Of a DNA stretch of 64,000 bases, positions 41,212-48,097 are shown one piece after another. The notes beneath the pieces were generated by a model. The model did no database searches and had not been told where the DNA came from. It worked only from the letters and a program-made list of their open reading frames with translations. The position numbers and the translations under genes are program-made. The stretch covers positions 62,001 to 126,000 of the forward strand of contig CAOJBY010000008.1 in assembly GCA_948330435.1 (NCBI GenBank), in the 5' to 3' direction. The stretch's first letter is position 1. Each line of letters begins with the position of its first letter. The stretch comes from an uncultured Lachnoclostridium sp. Lineage in GTDB: Bacteria; Bacillota; Clostridia; Lachnospirales; Lachnospiraceae.

Positions 41212-41427
41212 TTCCCAATCATCAGCCATTAAATCTTCTGCTGTCGGATTCCAGTTCCGGCAGGAGGATTTTTCTTTGCCATCTTGATATTTGACTACAA
41301 TACAGTTGTCATATGAATTAGTTGGTCTAATGAAAACATTGGAAAATCCTTTATCACTCCATATTCCTTTTCTGTAGATCATTCCTCCCTGCTCCATAGC
41401 CAATTTCACGGCCTCCGATATCACCAC
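41173..41427 (-). CDS. Tad2-like (DUF2829) anti-Thoeris protein
   Basis: Protein of 84 residues: ISEAVKLAMEQGGMIYRKGIW, then NVFIRPTNSYDNCIVVKYQDGKEK and CRNWNPTAEDLMADDWEL. The EAV..A...(I)YR(K)..W start and the NPTAEDLMADDWEL end match the DUF2829/Tad2 family. Tad2 of Bacillus phages sequesters the cyclic ADP-ribose-type signal made by Thoeris TIR proteins and blocks defence. It starts at GTG (41427) behind GGAGGTGG. The same prophage carries a TIR-like gene at 10471. Function here is by family only. Confidence 0.8.
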   Translation of the reverse strand: MVISEAVKLAMEQGGMIYRKGIWSDKGFSNVFIRPTNSYDNCIVVKYQDGKEKSSCRNWNPTAEDLMADDWELWNKLADKFSDA

Positions 41428-41471
41428 CTATACCACCTCCTTCCCTAAATAATATCTGTCCGCTGGTTCTC

Positions 41472-41518
41472 TTTTGTGATATAATTCTCTGTACAGGCTA
41501 TTGCTATAGCCTAGTACA
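41472..41518 (+). promoter_or_regulatory. repeated promoter/hairpin cassette, copy 2
   Basis: TTTTGTGATATAATTCTC then GTACAGGCTATTGCTATAGCCTAGTAC. The arms GTACaGGCTA / TAGCCtAGTAC can form a hairpin at or just after the transcription start. Confidence 0.6.
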
Positions 41519-41538
41519 AAATACAAAGGAGATATCAT

Positions 41539-42100
41539 ATGGATATATCTACAAAAGTCAACATAGCACTTAGCATTCTTTCATTTATTCTCGCTTTAAT
41601 TTCTTCGATTACCGTCATTATGACTTTGTATCAAAATAAAAAGCTAATTAAACAAAACAATCAAGCACTCGAAACTTCTCTCCGCCCTTACATATCAATT
41701 TTTTTTGGACAACATTACAATCTGTGAGCAAAGCACTTTTTTTGTTTTTAAGAATTTCGGAAACTCTACTGCAACAATTACAAAGTTTATATATGATGAG
41801 GTTCTAAAAGCCACCGATCAAGGCCATGAACTTTTTTCACAACAATTTGACAATGTTCTAAATATATCTCTGGCTCCAGGTCAATCAAAGATTCTGTACT
41901 ATGATGTGACAAAACTTCTAGTCGATGAACTCAATTTTACTATTGGCTACACGAGCTCCGGAAAATACTATGAAGAAACTACAAAAATAAATGTGAAAAA
42001 TTATGCCCATATCCCAGTTACACGTCCCGAATCTCACATCGCAGATGGGTTCGAGCGTCAAGTTCAAACTTTGCGAGAAATAACTGAACGCCTTATTTGA
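41539..42100 (+). pseudogene. membrane-anchored protein with frameshift at a T8 run, cassette 2
   Basis: The frame from 41539 encodes an N-terminal helix (LSILSFILALISSITVIMTLY), a short coiled region and SLRPYISIFF, then stops at 41725. A second frame beginning at the T8 run (41699-41706) continues LDNITICEQSTFFVFKNFGNSTATITKF... to 42100. Dropping one T would give a single protein of about 186 residues. The join reads SLRPYISIFLDNITICEQST, which looks native. It may be inactive, phase-variable, or made by slippage; a sequencing error is also possible. It lies behind cassette copy 2. Confidence 0.65.
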
Positions 42101-42268
42101 TTAAGCGAGTATAAGCGCCACCAGTGCTGCTATCGCCCATGCCAGCAGCACTGGCGGGAAAGCTTTATCACATATTTTAAGAACTTTATCTCCATATTTA
42201 TCTACAAATTTACTAAGTTTACTGTCCTCATCACTTATTTTTTCAATTATTTCTGACATTCTTTTCAC
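42101..42268 (-). CDS. 55-residue membrane protein with C-terminal anchor
   Basis: GTG start at 42268 behind GAGGTGG: KRMSEIIEKISDEDSKLSK then FVDKYGDKVLKICDKAFPPV, with a final hydrophobic helix (LLAWAIAALVALILA). It is a tail-anchored small protein, placed divergently from cassette copy 3 with the same GGAGGTGGTATAGG-type leader as the Tad2-like gene. Function unknown. Confidence 0.55.
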   Translation of the reverse strand: MKRMSEIIEKISDEDSKLSKFVDKYGDKVLKICDKAFPPVLLAWAIAALVALILA

Positions 42269-42310
42269 CTATACCACCTCTTTCCTATAATGGTCTGTTC
42301 GCTGGCTCTC

Positions 42311-42358
42311 TTTTGTGATATACTTTATGTGCAGGCTCCTGTCAGAGCTGAGTACACA
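42311..42358 (+). promoter_or_regulatory. repeated promoter/hairpin cassette, copy 3
   Basis: TTTTGTGATATACTTTATGTGCAGGCTCC...GAGCTGAGTACAC. It is more diverged but keeps the TGTGATATA block and the imperfect palindrome. Confidence 0.55.
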
Positions 42359-42373
42359 GAATGGAGTGTTTCT

Positions 42374-42529
42374 ATGAAAAAGAAATTTGATCCCGAAAAA
42401 ATAGCTTTAGCCATTGTTGCTTCCTCATCTTATCAGCTATCTATATCTGAAAAAATAGAACTGTACATGGACGCTTACGATGAAGCTATCGCTACCCTAA
42501 AGGATCTACAACCAGAAGAGGATTCCTAA
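42374..42529 (+). CDS. 51-residue hypothetical protein, cassette 3
   Basis: MKKKFDPEKIALAIVASSSYQ then LSISEKIELYMDAYDEAIATLKDLQPEEDS. A helical protein that looks like a short phage regulator of the kind found after the repressor region in Firmicutes prophages. It begins at 42374 after GGAGTG; the longer frame from 42290 runs through the promoter cassette and is not coding. Confidence 0.55.
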   Translation: MKKKFDPEKIALAIVASSSYQLSISEKIELYMDAYDEAIATLKDLQPEEDS

Positions 42530-42750
42530 TTAATTTCAGAGAGCATAAGCAATATACGTGCCGCTTCTATTCTGTCACTGCTTCTATCCACATCTTCTTT
42601 TAGACCTTGATATGCTCTTAGTGCTGCTATTAATGGAATTGCTACTTTTTTCTTTATTTCAAATACCTCACCTGTTTCATTGCAAGAAATCTTTACTGTT
42701 CCATCTCTCTCTGCTCTCATTTCTTGAGTTTCAAACCAGGGATCTCCCAC
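42526..42750 (-). CDS. hypothetical early minus-strand protein
   Basis: Protein of 74 residues from a GTG at 42750 (GDPWFETQEMRAERDGTVKISCNETGEVFEIKKKVAIPLIAALRAYQGLKED...). A small beta-then-helix domain; family not recognised. The ribosome site GGAAGGAGGTGG is contained in the last codons of the gene before it (EELGKEVV). Confidence 0.55.
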   Translation of the reverse strand: MGDPWFETQEMRAERDGTVKISCNETGEVFEIKKKVAIPLIAALRAYQGLKEDVDRSSDRIEAARILLMLSEIN

Positions 42751-42900
42751 CTATACCACCTCCTTCCCCAACTCCTCCTCCATGTCCTGCCTTGCTTTCA
42801 GAGCATTAGCACTGCTCTCAATAATGATTAGGCTTGGACGATCTAATTGTTTCAGAATTTTGATTGTTGATGTAAGTCTATCTTTTTCTTCTTTTACCAT
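42751..42900 (-). CDS. 49-residue early protein
   Basis: MVKEEKDRLTSTIKILKQLD, RPSLIIIESSANALKARQDM, EEELGKEVV; start at 42900 set by AAAGGAGG. A helical protein that encodes the ribosome site of the next gene within its C terminus. Such small proteins with a LxxxLKxLDxPxLxxIxxxAxAL pattern are common next to phage repressors. Confidence 0.5.
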   Translation of the reverse strand: MVKEEKDRLTSTIKILKQLDRPSLIIIESSANALKARQDMEEELGKEVV

Positions 42901-42971
42901 AAACATCCTCCTTTCATGTTTCATTGAAAACATTATACGTCCCTATGAAAACATTGTCAAGAACTTTTTTG

Positions 42972-43004
42972 TTGACTATGTGACGTTTTTGTGATATGTT
43001 TATT
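42972..43004 (+). promoter_or_regulatory. promoter of the plus-strand XRE regulator
   Basis: TTGACT (42972-42977) and a TATGTT-like -10 about 17 bases downstream (near 42994). A start of transcription near 43002 rules out translation from the GTG at 42991. Confidence 0.45.
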
Positions 43005-43020
43005 TCAACAGTTAAAGGAG

Positions 43021-43422
43021 GTGAAAAAAACGAAAGATCGGATTCACGAATTACGCAAAGCATTAAAAATGACTCAAGAAGATTTTGGAAATAAAATTGG
43101 CGTTGCTCGAAACACAATTGCCAATTATGAATGTGGAAGAAGAATACCAACAAATGCTGTTATTAATTCTATTTGCATAATTTTTAACGTTAATGAAGAA
43201 TGGTTAAAAAATGGTTTTGGTGAGATGTTTAAAGAAATCCCAGAAGAAGATGAAACGGCTGCTCTTCTGTCAGAACTGTTGGAGGACAATGGGAAGACTC
43301 CAACCTATGAGTTAATTAAAGGCATCATCCGTACTTACCAGCAATTAGATCCCAAGTCCCAAAATATATTAAATGGGATAATTGAAAAAAGTTTTGAAAA
43401 TATGAAAAAAGAAGAGAACTAA
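43021..43422 (+). CDS. XRE-family repressor with unusual start
   Basis: Phage CI-type regulator. KDRIHELRKALKMTQEDFGNKIGVARNTIANYECGRRIPTNAVINSICIIF is a clear helix-turn-helix. The C-terminal part (NEEWLKNGFGEMFKEIPEEDETAALLSELLEDNGK) is the usual linker and dimer region. AAAGGAGG (43014-43021) should serve a start at about 43030, but the codon there is ACG (ATG with one change); the in-frame GTG at 43021 overlaps the ribosome site, and the GTG at 42991 precedes the expected transcript start. Low or conditional expression is possible. Confidence 0.8.
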   Translation: MKKTKDRIHELRKALKMTQEDFGNKIGVARNTIANYECGRRIPTNAVINSICIIFNVNEEWLKNGFGEMFKEIPEEDETAALLSELLEDNGKTPTYELIKGIIRTYQQLDPKSQNILNGIIEKSFENMKKEEN

Positions 43423-43544
43423 CGCTCTCTTCTCTGTAAATGCCGTTTAATAATTGTGTATAGTTGGATTAGAAACCTGCGATCAGAATTATCAAGCATG
43501 TTAATCAAATCCACAATAACCCTTTTGTACTCTTCTCCACTCAT
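43419..43544 (-). CDS. 41-residue minus-strand protein
   Basis: MSGEEYKRVIVDLINMLDNS then DRRFLIQLYTIIKRHLQRRER, behind AGGAGG. All helical, positively charged at the end. It follows the minus-strand XRE gene and its stop overlaps the stop of the plus-strand XRE gene. Similar small proteins after phage repressors read LxxLLxxLDxxxLxxIYxFI and may be antirepressor-like; function unknown. Confidence 0.6.
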   Translation of the reverse strand: MSGEEYKRVIVDLINMLDNSDRRFLIQLYTIIKRHLQRRER

Positions 43545-43617
43545 ATGTACTTGCCTCCTAATACGATATTATTCTCATATCAAAAATACGAGCAAGTACA
43601 ATAAAATCGCAAGGTTT

Positions 43618-43836
43618 TCAGCATTTGTCCGGTATATCGGACACAAGAGTGAAGAGTTGATACGGCGATACAATAAGCGCCAGGGAAAGAAGGCATATGG
43701 TCCACACTGTGGGATGTGTTTTCCCATTTTCAATATCATTTATCTGTGTTTTACTCACTCCTGACAGCTCACTAAGCTTGCGGACCGACATATTTTGATT
43801 TACTCGTAATTCATAGATATGATAAGTTATTTTCAT
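43618..43836 (-). CDS. small XRE-family regulator
   Basis: Protein of 72 residues: MKITYHIYELRVNQNMSVRKLSELSGVSKTQINDIENGKTHPTVWTICLLSLALIVSPYQLF. A clear Cro/C1 helix-turn-helix of the short type. AGGTG precedes the ATG at 43836. A LexA-type box lies 46 bases upstream, so it may be SOS-regulated. It converges on the plus-strand XRE gene via the 41-residue protein, so the two may form an immunity switch. Confidence 0.82.
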   Translation of the reverse strand: MKITYHIYELRVNQNMSVRKLSELSGVSKTQINDIENGKTHPTVWTICLLSLALIVSPYQLFTLVSDIPDKC

Positions 43837-43881
43837 CTTTTCACCTCGGTTTTATTGTTCCCAGGTAAAAAGAAAATATTA

Positions 43882-43893
43882 GAACATTTGTTC
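43882..43893. promoter_or_regulatory. LexA-type SOS box
   Basis: GAACATTTGTTC fits the Gram-positive LexA consensus GAAC(N4)GTTC. It sits in the 142-bp gap between the divergent minus-strand XRE gene and the plus-strand membrane protein gene. Prophage induction could thus be tied to host SOS. Confidence 0.6.
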
Positions 43894-43978
43894 TCTTTCC
43901 ATGATACTACATAACAGAAAATATTGCAATCGAAACTTTTCATGAAACATAGTAAGATATGCAAAGGAGATACATGTT

Positions 43979-44566
43979 ATGAAATGCCCAAAATGTGGAG
44001 GTAACCTCCGTCAAAGCAAAAAAGATCCAAGTTATGGCTTATGCGACAACTGCAAAAAGAAATACAAATGGGTAGAGGAAGTTAAATCTGAAAAAAACAG
44101 CAACCTAAAAAAGAAATCCAATCCGAAAGCCATTGTAACAGTAATTATTGTGGGAATTATAGCTCTTTCTATAATATACGCTGTGACTCCTAAAAAGAAA
44201 AGTGATGAATATATACAGCAAGCCGATAGTTACTTCGAACAAATTAGTACTCTTGGAGAAAGCTATCAGGACATTTTACAAACTTGTATAGATGGAGAAA
44301 TAACTACCGATGAATTTATGTCCCAGATGGGAGAGGCCAATAGCCAAATGATACAACTTACATCTGATGTTCTCGCTCTTGACGAAACAAAATATTCAAA
44401 AAAAATTGCTGAAATAGGAAATTCATATAACGATATGGCGCATGAAATTATGAATTATATAAATCTTGGAGATTCTTCTGCTATTGATGAAATTTCAAGT
44501 CTCGCTGCTGATATTGTTTCCGATATAGAAGAACTTGATACCCTTAGAGCGCAAATAAAAAAATAA
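43979..44566 (+). CDS. zinc-ribbon membrane protein (moron-like)
   Basis: Protein of 195 residues. An N-terminal zinc ribbon (CPKCGG...CDNCKKKYKW) is followed by a membrane helix (AIVTVIIVGIIALSIIYAV) and an extracytoplasmic, acidic, helical domain (YIQQADSYFEQISTLGESYQDIL...). The ribosome site AAAGGAG precedes the ATG. The position between the immunity region and the integrase, with its own promoter side, suits a lysogeny-expressed cargo gene, for example a superinfection exclusion factor; there is no direct evidence. Confidence 0.65.
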   Translation: MKCPKCGGNLRQSKKDPSYGLCDNCKKKYKWVEEVKSEKNSNLKKKSNPKAIVTVIIVGIIALSIIYAVTPKKKSDEYIQQADSYFEQISTLGESYQDILQTCIDGEITTDEFMSQMGEANSQMIQLTSDVLALDETKYSKKIAEIGNSYNDMAHEIMNYINLGDSSAIDEISSLAADIVSDIEELDTLRAQIKK

Positions 44567-44585
44567 TGTAACCTTTCGGGGTATC

Positions 44586-44710
44586 TTGCTTTTCCTTTTT
44601 GCATATGCTATAATGCCGATAGGCAAAAAAGAAATGGGAAGTCCATCTGGACGGAAGAACGAATCCCCGAACCGTGTTACCGCACAGTCCGGGGATTCTT
44701 CCTTTCTTTT
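44586..44710 (+). ncRNA. small antisense RNA (putative type I antitoxin) with promoter and terminator
   Basis: Promoter TTGCTT (44586-44591), 17-base spacer, extended -10 TGCTATAAT (44606-44614). A transcript of about 90 nt would start near 44620, contain a GTCC-ATCT-GGAC hairpin, and end at a strong terminator: GAATCCCCG (44661-44669) with CGGGGATTC (44690-44698), then a T-rich tract. It lies tail to tail with the small minus-strand membrane protein at 44735-44833, whose 3' untranslated part it would pair with. Confidence 0.65.
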
Positions 44711-44734
44711 TACAGCGGCAAGGCACCCGCTAGG

Positions 44735-44833
44735 CTATTCGTTGTCCTTATGGTCGCCATCAAGCCATTTGATGATGTAGTGGCAGGCTACACCAGCCGC
44801 AACGGCGGCTAAAAAAGAAATGAGAACTTCCAT
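44735..44833 (-). CDS. small hydrophobic toxin-like membrane protein
   Basis: 32 residues: MEVLISFLAAVAAGVACHYI then IKWLDGDHKDNE. A single membrane helix and a charged tail after IKWLD, the form of many Firmicutes type I toxins. Ribosome site GGAAGGAGGTG precedes the ATG at 44833. A probable antisense RNA gene converges from the plus strand. Such pairs in Bacillus prophages (for example txpA/ratA) keep the element in place; this one sits beside the integrase. Confidence 0.65.
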   Translation of the reverse strand: MEVLISFLAAVAAGVACHYIIKWLDGDHKDNE

Positions 44834-44982
44834 CCAAACACCTCCTTCCGTTGCCGGATATCGGTTGGACAACATAGTTATTGTACCATAATAATCTATA
44901 TTTCGACAAGCATTTGAATTCCTGCTGCCATCTGGCCGCAAAATGCTCGACATCGAGCATATACATATACAGGAGGACAATT

Positions 44983-46371
44983 ATGGAAAAACTATTACGT
45001 TGTGCCATTTATATTCGTGTCAGCACTTGGGAGCAGGCCACACATGGCAAGTCTCTGACCGCACAAAAAGAATATCTGGAAAGCTATGCTACAGATCATG
45101 GAATGACTGTAGTTGGAGTATATGCGGATGAGGGTCAGACCGCCCGGAAAGAGTTAAAAAAACGTAAGGCCATACACACCCTCCTTGCAGATGTAAAGGC
45201 CGACAAGATTGACGTGATCCTTTTCTGGCGAATGGATCGCTGGTTCCGGAACGTGTCTGATTTCTACAAGGTCCAGGACATCCTTGATGCTCATGACACA
45301 CGCTGGGTAGACGTAGGCGAGCCAAACATCAACATGGAGACTAGGGACGGCCGCTTGAGCCTGAATCTGGCTCTGGCCATCGGACAGAATGAGGTTGATA
45401 CCACCTCGGAAAGAATCAAATTCACAGTAGATAATACCATCAAAAACGGCGGCATGGTGTGGGGGCAGGTTAACCTTCCGCTTGGTTATACTATAGCTAT
45501 TGTGGACGGGAAGAAATGCATGGTAAAGGATGAAAAGACGGCTCCCATTGTGGAAGAATTCTTTGCTTACTTCCTGAAGCATCAGAAGAAGCGTCAGACC
45601 GTGATACATATTCAGGATACCTTTGGCATTCCTTTTTCCTACTCCATGCTTAAAACCATGTTAAGCAGCGAATTCTACATTGGCAAATACCGGGATAATA
45701 ACAATTATTGTCCCGCCTATCTTACGCTGGAGCAGTGGGAGCAGCTACAGGAAATATCCAAACGAAATATAAAGAGCACTCCATCCGGAAGAATCTATCT
45801 CTTTACCGGACTCATGCGTTGCCCCCTATGTGGCCAGAGACTTGTCGGAACCGGCTGCCAATCCATCATCAACCGAAAGACCGGAGAAAAGCGTACATAC
45901 TGCTATTACAGGTGCAACCGAGCACTTATAGACCATATATGTACTTACACCCATAGAATCAGCCAGAATTTGATTGAAGAGTACCTGTTAGAAAATATCA
46001 AAGCAGAATATGAAAAATACCAACAGAGTTACATGATTAATCAAAAGAAAAAGATTAAAAAGGGGAAAAATCCGGAACGCATTCGGGAAGAACTGGAACG
46101 CCTTAACATCCTCTTCCAGAAAGGCCGTGTTACATATGATTATTACGAAAAAGAATATGCCCGCCTGGAAAAAGAGATTTCCGAAGCATCCATCATTGAT
46201 TTTCAGCCCTCCAAAGCAGATCCGGACACCCTGCGGCAAATATTGAACGGTGATTTCAAGCAAGTCTACGAAGCTCTGTCTCCGGAGAACCGCCAAGCAT
46301 ACTGGCGAGGAATTATCAAAGAAATCGTTTTGACAGAAGATCATCAGATAGATCACGTTATATTTTTATGA
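44983..46371 (+). CDS. int: large serine recombinase (integrase)
   Basis: Integrase of 462 residues. The resolvase domain starts CAIYIRVSTWEQATHGKSL with catalytic S14; R-motif FWRMDRWFRN follows and then NLALAIGQNEVDTTSERI. A recombinase domain and zinc ribbon (MRCPLCGQRLVG...YYRCNR) precede a coiled-coil C terminus (EELERLNILFQKGRVTYDYYEKEYARLEKEI). The ATG at 44983 follows AGGAGG; the longer frame from 44881 crosses the opposite-strand leader. The gene ends 3 bases before the attR arm, as for most serine integrases. Confidence 0.95.
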   Translation: MEKLLRCAIYIRVSTWEQATHGKSLTAQKEYLESYATDHGMTVVGVYADEGQTARKELKKRKAIHTLLADVKADKIDVILFWRMDRWFRNVSDFYKVQDILDAHDTRWVDVGEPNINMETRDGRLSLNLALAIGQNEVDTTSERIKFTVDNTIKNGGMVWGQVNLPLGYTIAIVDGKKCMVKDEKTAPIVEEFFAYFLKHQKKRQTVIHIQDTFGIPFSYSMLKTMLSSEFYIGKYRDNNNYCPAYLTLEQWEQLQEISKRNIKSTPSGRIYLFTGLMRCPLCGQRLVGTGCQSIINRKTGEKRTYCYYRCNRALIDHICTYTHRISQNLIEEYLLENIKAEYEKYQQSYMINQKKKIKKGKNPERIREELERLNILFQKGRVTYDYYEKEYARLEKEISEASIIDFQPSKADPDTLRQILNGDFKQVYEALSPENRQAYWRGIIKEIVLTEDHQIDHVIFL

Positions 46372-46373
46372 TT

Positions 46374-46404
46374 TGTCTTGTATTAACTATATAACTCCTT
46401 TTGG
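46374..46404. other. attR
   Basis: 21-bp phage arm (46374-46394), the exact inverse of the arm at 10328-10348, followed by ctcct and TTTGG identity (46400-46404). The host reading frame resumes at 46405. Joining the two ends gives an attP with perfect 21-bp arms around a 12-bp centre. Confidence 0.9.
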
Positions 46405-47194
46405 AGCCGACAAAACAATGACCGCTGTTCTCTCCGGTGAAGCAGACATCGGATTCATGGGCTCCGAAGCCTCCATCTATGTTTACAGCCAGAATCCCGA
46501 TGATTATATTGTAAACTTCGCACAGCTCACCCAGCGTGCCGGTAACTTCCTAGTTTCCAGAGAGCCTATGGAAAACTTCCAATGGTCCGATTTAAAAGGG
46601 AAAAATGTTTTGGGTGGACGAAAAGGCGGTATGCCTCAGATGGTATTTGAATATATCCTCAAAAAAAACAACTTGGATCCGGCAACCGATATGACTATCG
46701 ATCAAAGTATTGACTTTGGAGCCACAGCAGCTGCATTTTCCGGTGGCAGCGGCGATTTTACAGTCGAATTCGAGCCTGGGGCTACCACCCTGGAAAATGA
46801 GGGGGCCGGGTATGTAGTGGCTTCTCTGGGTGTAGATTCTGGCTATGTTCCCTATACGGCCTACAGTGCAAAGCAAAGCTATATCAGGGAACATCCGGAA
46901 CTGGTACAGGGATTTACCAACGCACTTCAAAAGGGTATGGATTATATACAGAACCATACTCCGGAGGAAATTGCCAAGGTGATTGCACCCCAATTTAAAG
47001 AAACAGATTTGGATGTAATCACTGCCATCGTAACCAGATACTATGAACAGGACACATGGAAAGAGAATCTGATCTTTGAAGAATCCAGCTTTACTTTGCT
47101 TCAGGATATTTTGGAAGAAGCCAAAGAACTGGATGCTCGAGTTCCCTACGAAGATCTGGTAACCACTGAATTTGCAAAGAAAGCTACAGAATAA
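46405..47194 (+). pseudogene. ABC substrate-binding lipoprotein, 3' part cut by prophage
   Basis: Remaining 262 codons of the protein whose start lies at 10099: ADKTMTAVLSGEADIGFMGSEASIYVYSQNPDDY, FPQLTQRAGNFLVS-like ligand-binding part and a helical lobe ending TTEFAKKATE. No start codon with a ribosome site is available after attR (an ATG at 46418 has none), so it is silent in the lysogen. The full 338-residue product would be a NitT/TauT-type periplasmic-binding lipoprotein. Permease and ATPase genes are not adjacent. Confidence 0.9.
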
Positions 47195-47234
47195 AAAATT
47201 TTGTTAAGCTAAAGAGAGCTCTCCACCCTCTATG

Positions 47235-47268
47235 AAGCGGGGCTACCATAAAGGCCGCCCCGCTTTTT
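47235..47268 (+). terminator. terminator after the interrupted lipoprotein gene
   Basis: AAGCGGGGC (47235-47243) pairs with GCCCCGCTT (47257-47265), followed by TTT. It separates the gene from convergent truA. Confidence 0.75.
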
Positions 47269-47280
47269 ATTAAATCCATT

Positions 47281-48036
47281 TTATATCGAGTCCTCTTTTG
47301 AATACTCTACACTCAAAAGGCAAAGCCCCAGGGCCGGTGCCATGACTCCTGCCTGCTCTCGCTCCTTAGATTCAAGGATCCGAAGCATTTCTTTGGGCTC
47401 ACGCTTTCCCATCCCTACCTCCAAAAGCGTTCCTGTGAGAATCCGGACCATGTGGTACAAAAAACCATTTCCCGTAAAGGTTAGAGATAACTCCTCTCCT
47501 CTTTGTTCTATCTTAATTTGCTCCAAAGTACGAACTGTTGATTTTTTAAGCCGCTTATTGGCACAAAATGCCCGAAAATCATGAGTTCCACATAGTAACC
47601 CAGCAGTTCTTTTCATTCTTTCTATATCCAGAGACTCTTTTACCTGATACAAATATCTCCGTTCAAAAACATTGGGTATGGAACTATTCCAAATGCGATA
47701 AATATAGGTCTTGCGAATGGCATGAAGCCTGCTGTGAAATCGTCCTTCCACTTCCTCCGCTTTTAAAACCGCGATATCCTTCGGAAGATATTGATTTATC
47801 ATATTTTGCATTTCTTCACAGGATATCATAGCATTTGTATGAAAATTGGCCACTTGTCCAGCCGCATGGACACCCGCATCTGTCCTGCCAGAGCCCTGAA
47901 GTTCTATGGATTCTCCCAGCATACGCTCCAGCACCCTTGTCAGCTTTCCCTGAATCGTCTGCTCTGTGTGCTCCTGGCTTTGCCATCCACTGTAGCGTGT
48001 CCCATCATATTGGATTAAAAGTCGAATATTCCTCAT
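47281..48036 (-). CDS. truA: tRNA pseudouridine synthase A
   Basis: Makes pseudouridine at positions 38-40 of tRNA anticodon stems. MRNIRLLIQYDGTRYSGWQSQ at the N terminus and GSGRTDAGVHAAGQVANF with the catalytic Asp are TruA signatures, as are HSRLHAIRKTYIYRIWN and GNGFLYHMVRILTGTLLEVG. About 251 residues. The ATG at 48036 follows GAAAGGAAAAG; an earlier ATG at 48075 has no site. Confidence 0.95.
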   Translation of the reverse strand: MRNIRLLIQYDGTRYSGWQSQEHTEQTIQGKLTRVLERMLGESIELQGSGRTDAGVHAAGQVANFHTNAMISCEEMQNMINQYLPKDIAVLKAEEVEGRFHSRLHAIRKTYIYRIWNSSIPNVFERRYLYQVKESLDIERMKRTAGLLCGTHDFRAFCANKRLKKSTVRTLEQIKIEQRGEELSLTFTGNGFLYHMVRILTGTLLEVGMGKREPKEMLRILESKEREQAGVMAPALGLCLLSVEYSKEDSI

Positions 48037-48097
48037 AAAATTTCTTTTCCTTTCAGGCCCTTTTCCATATCGCATTATTGCTCTTCAAGGGTGCTTT

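Larger units (their letters stand above)
10321..46404. mobile_element. complete integrated siphovirus prophage, about 36 kb
   Basis: Bounded by attL and attR inside a lipoprotein gene, with a large serine recombinase next to attR. All modules of an HK97-capsid, long-tailed phage are present and none of the structural genes is visibly broken: integrase, regulators, replication, packaging, head, tail, lysis. Unusual extra modules are a TubRZ-type tubulin partition pair, a second (tyrosine) recombinase, a receiver-TIR fusion at the left end, a Tad2-like anti-defence gene, a tRNA-like gene and a type I toxin/antisense pair. Confidence 0.95.

Noticed and set aside
42290..42373. N-terminal extension of the 51-residue cassette-3 protein.
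   Set aside because: The extension translates the repeated promoter cassette, which is noncoding in the other two copies.
46373..46404. Short ORF start MSCINYITPFGADK at attR as a true gene start.
   Set aside because: These residues come from the attR arm; there is no ribosome site and the real N terminus is at 10099.
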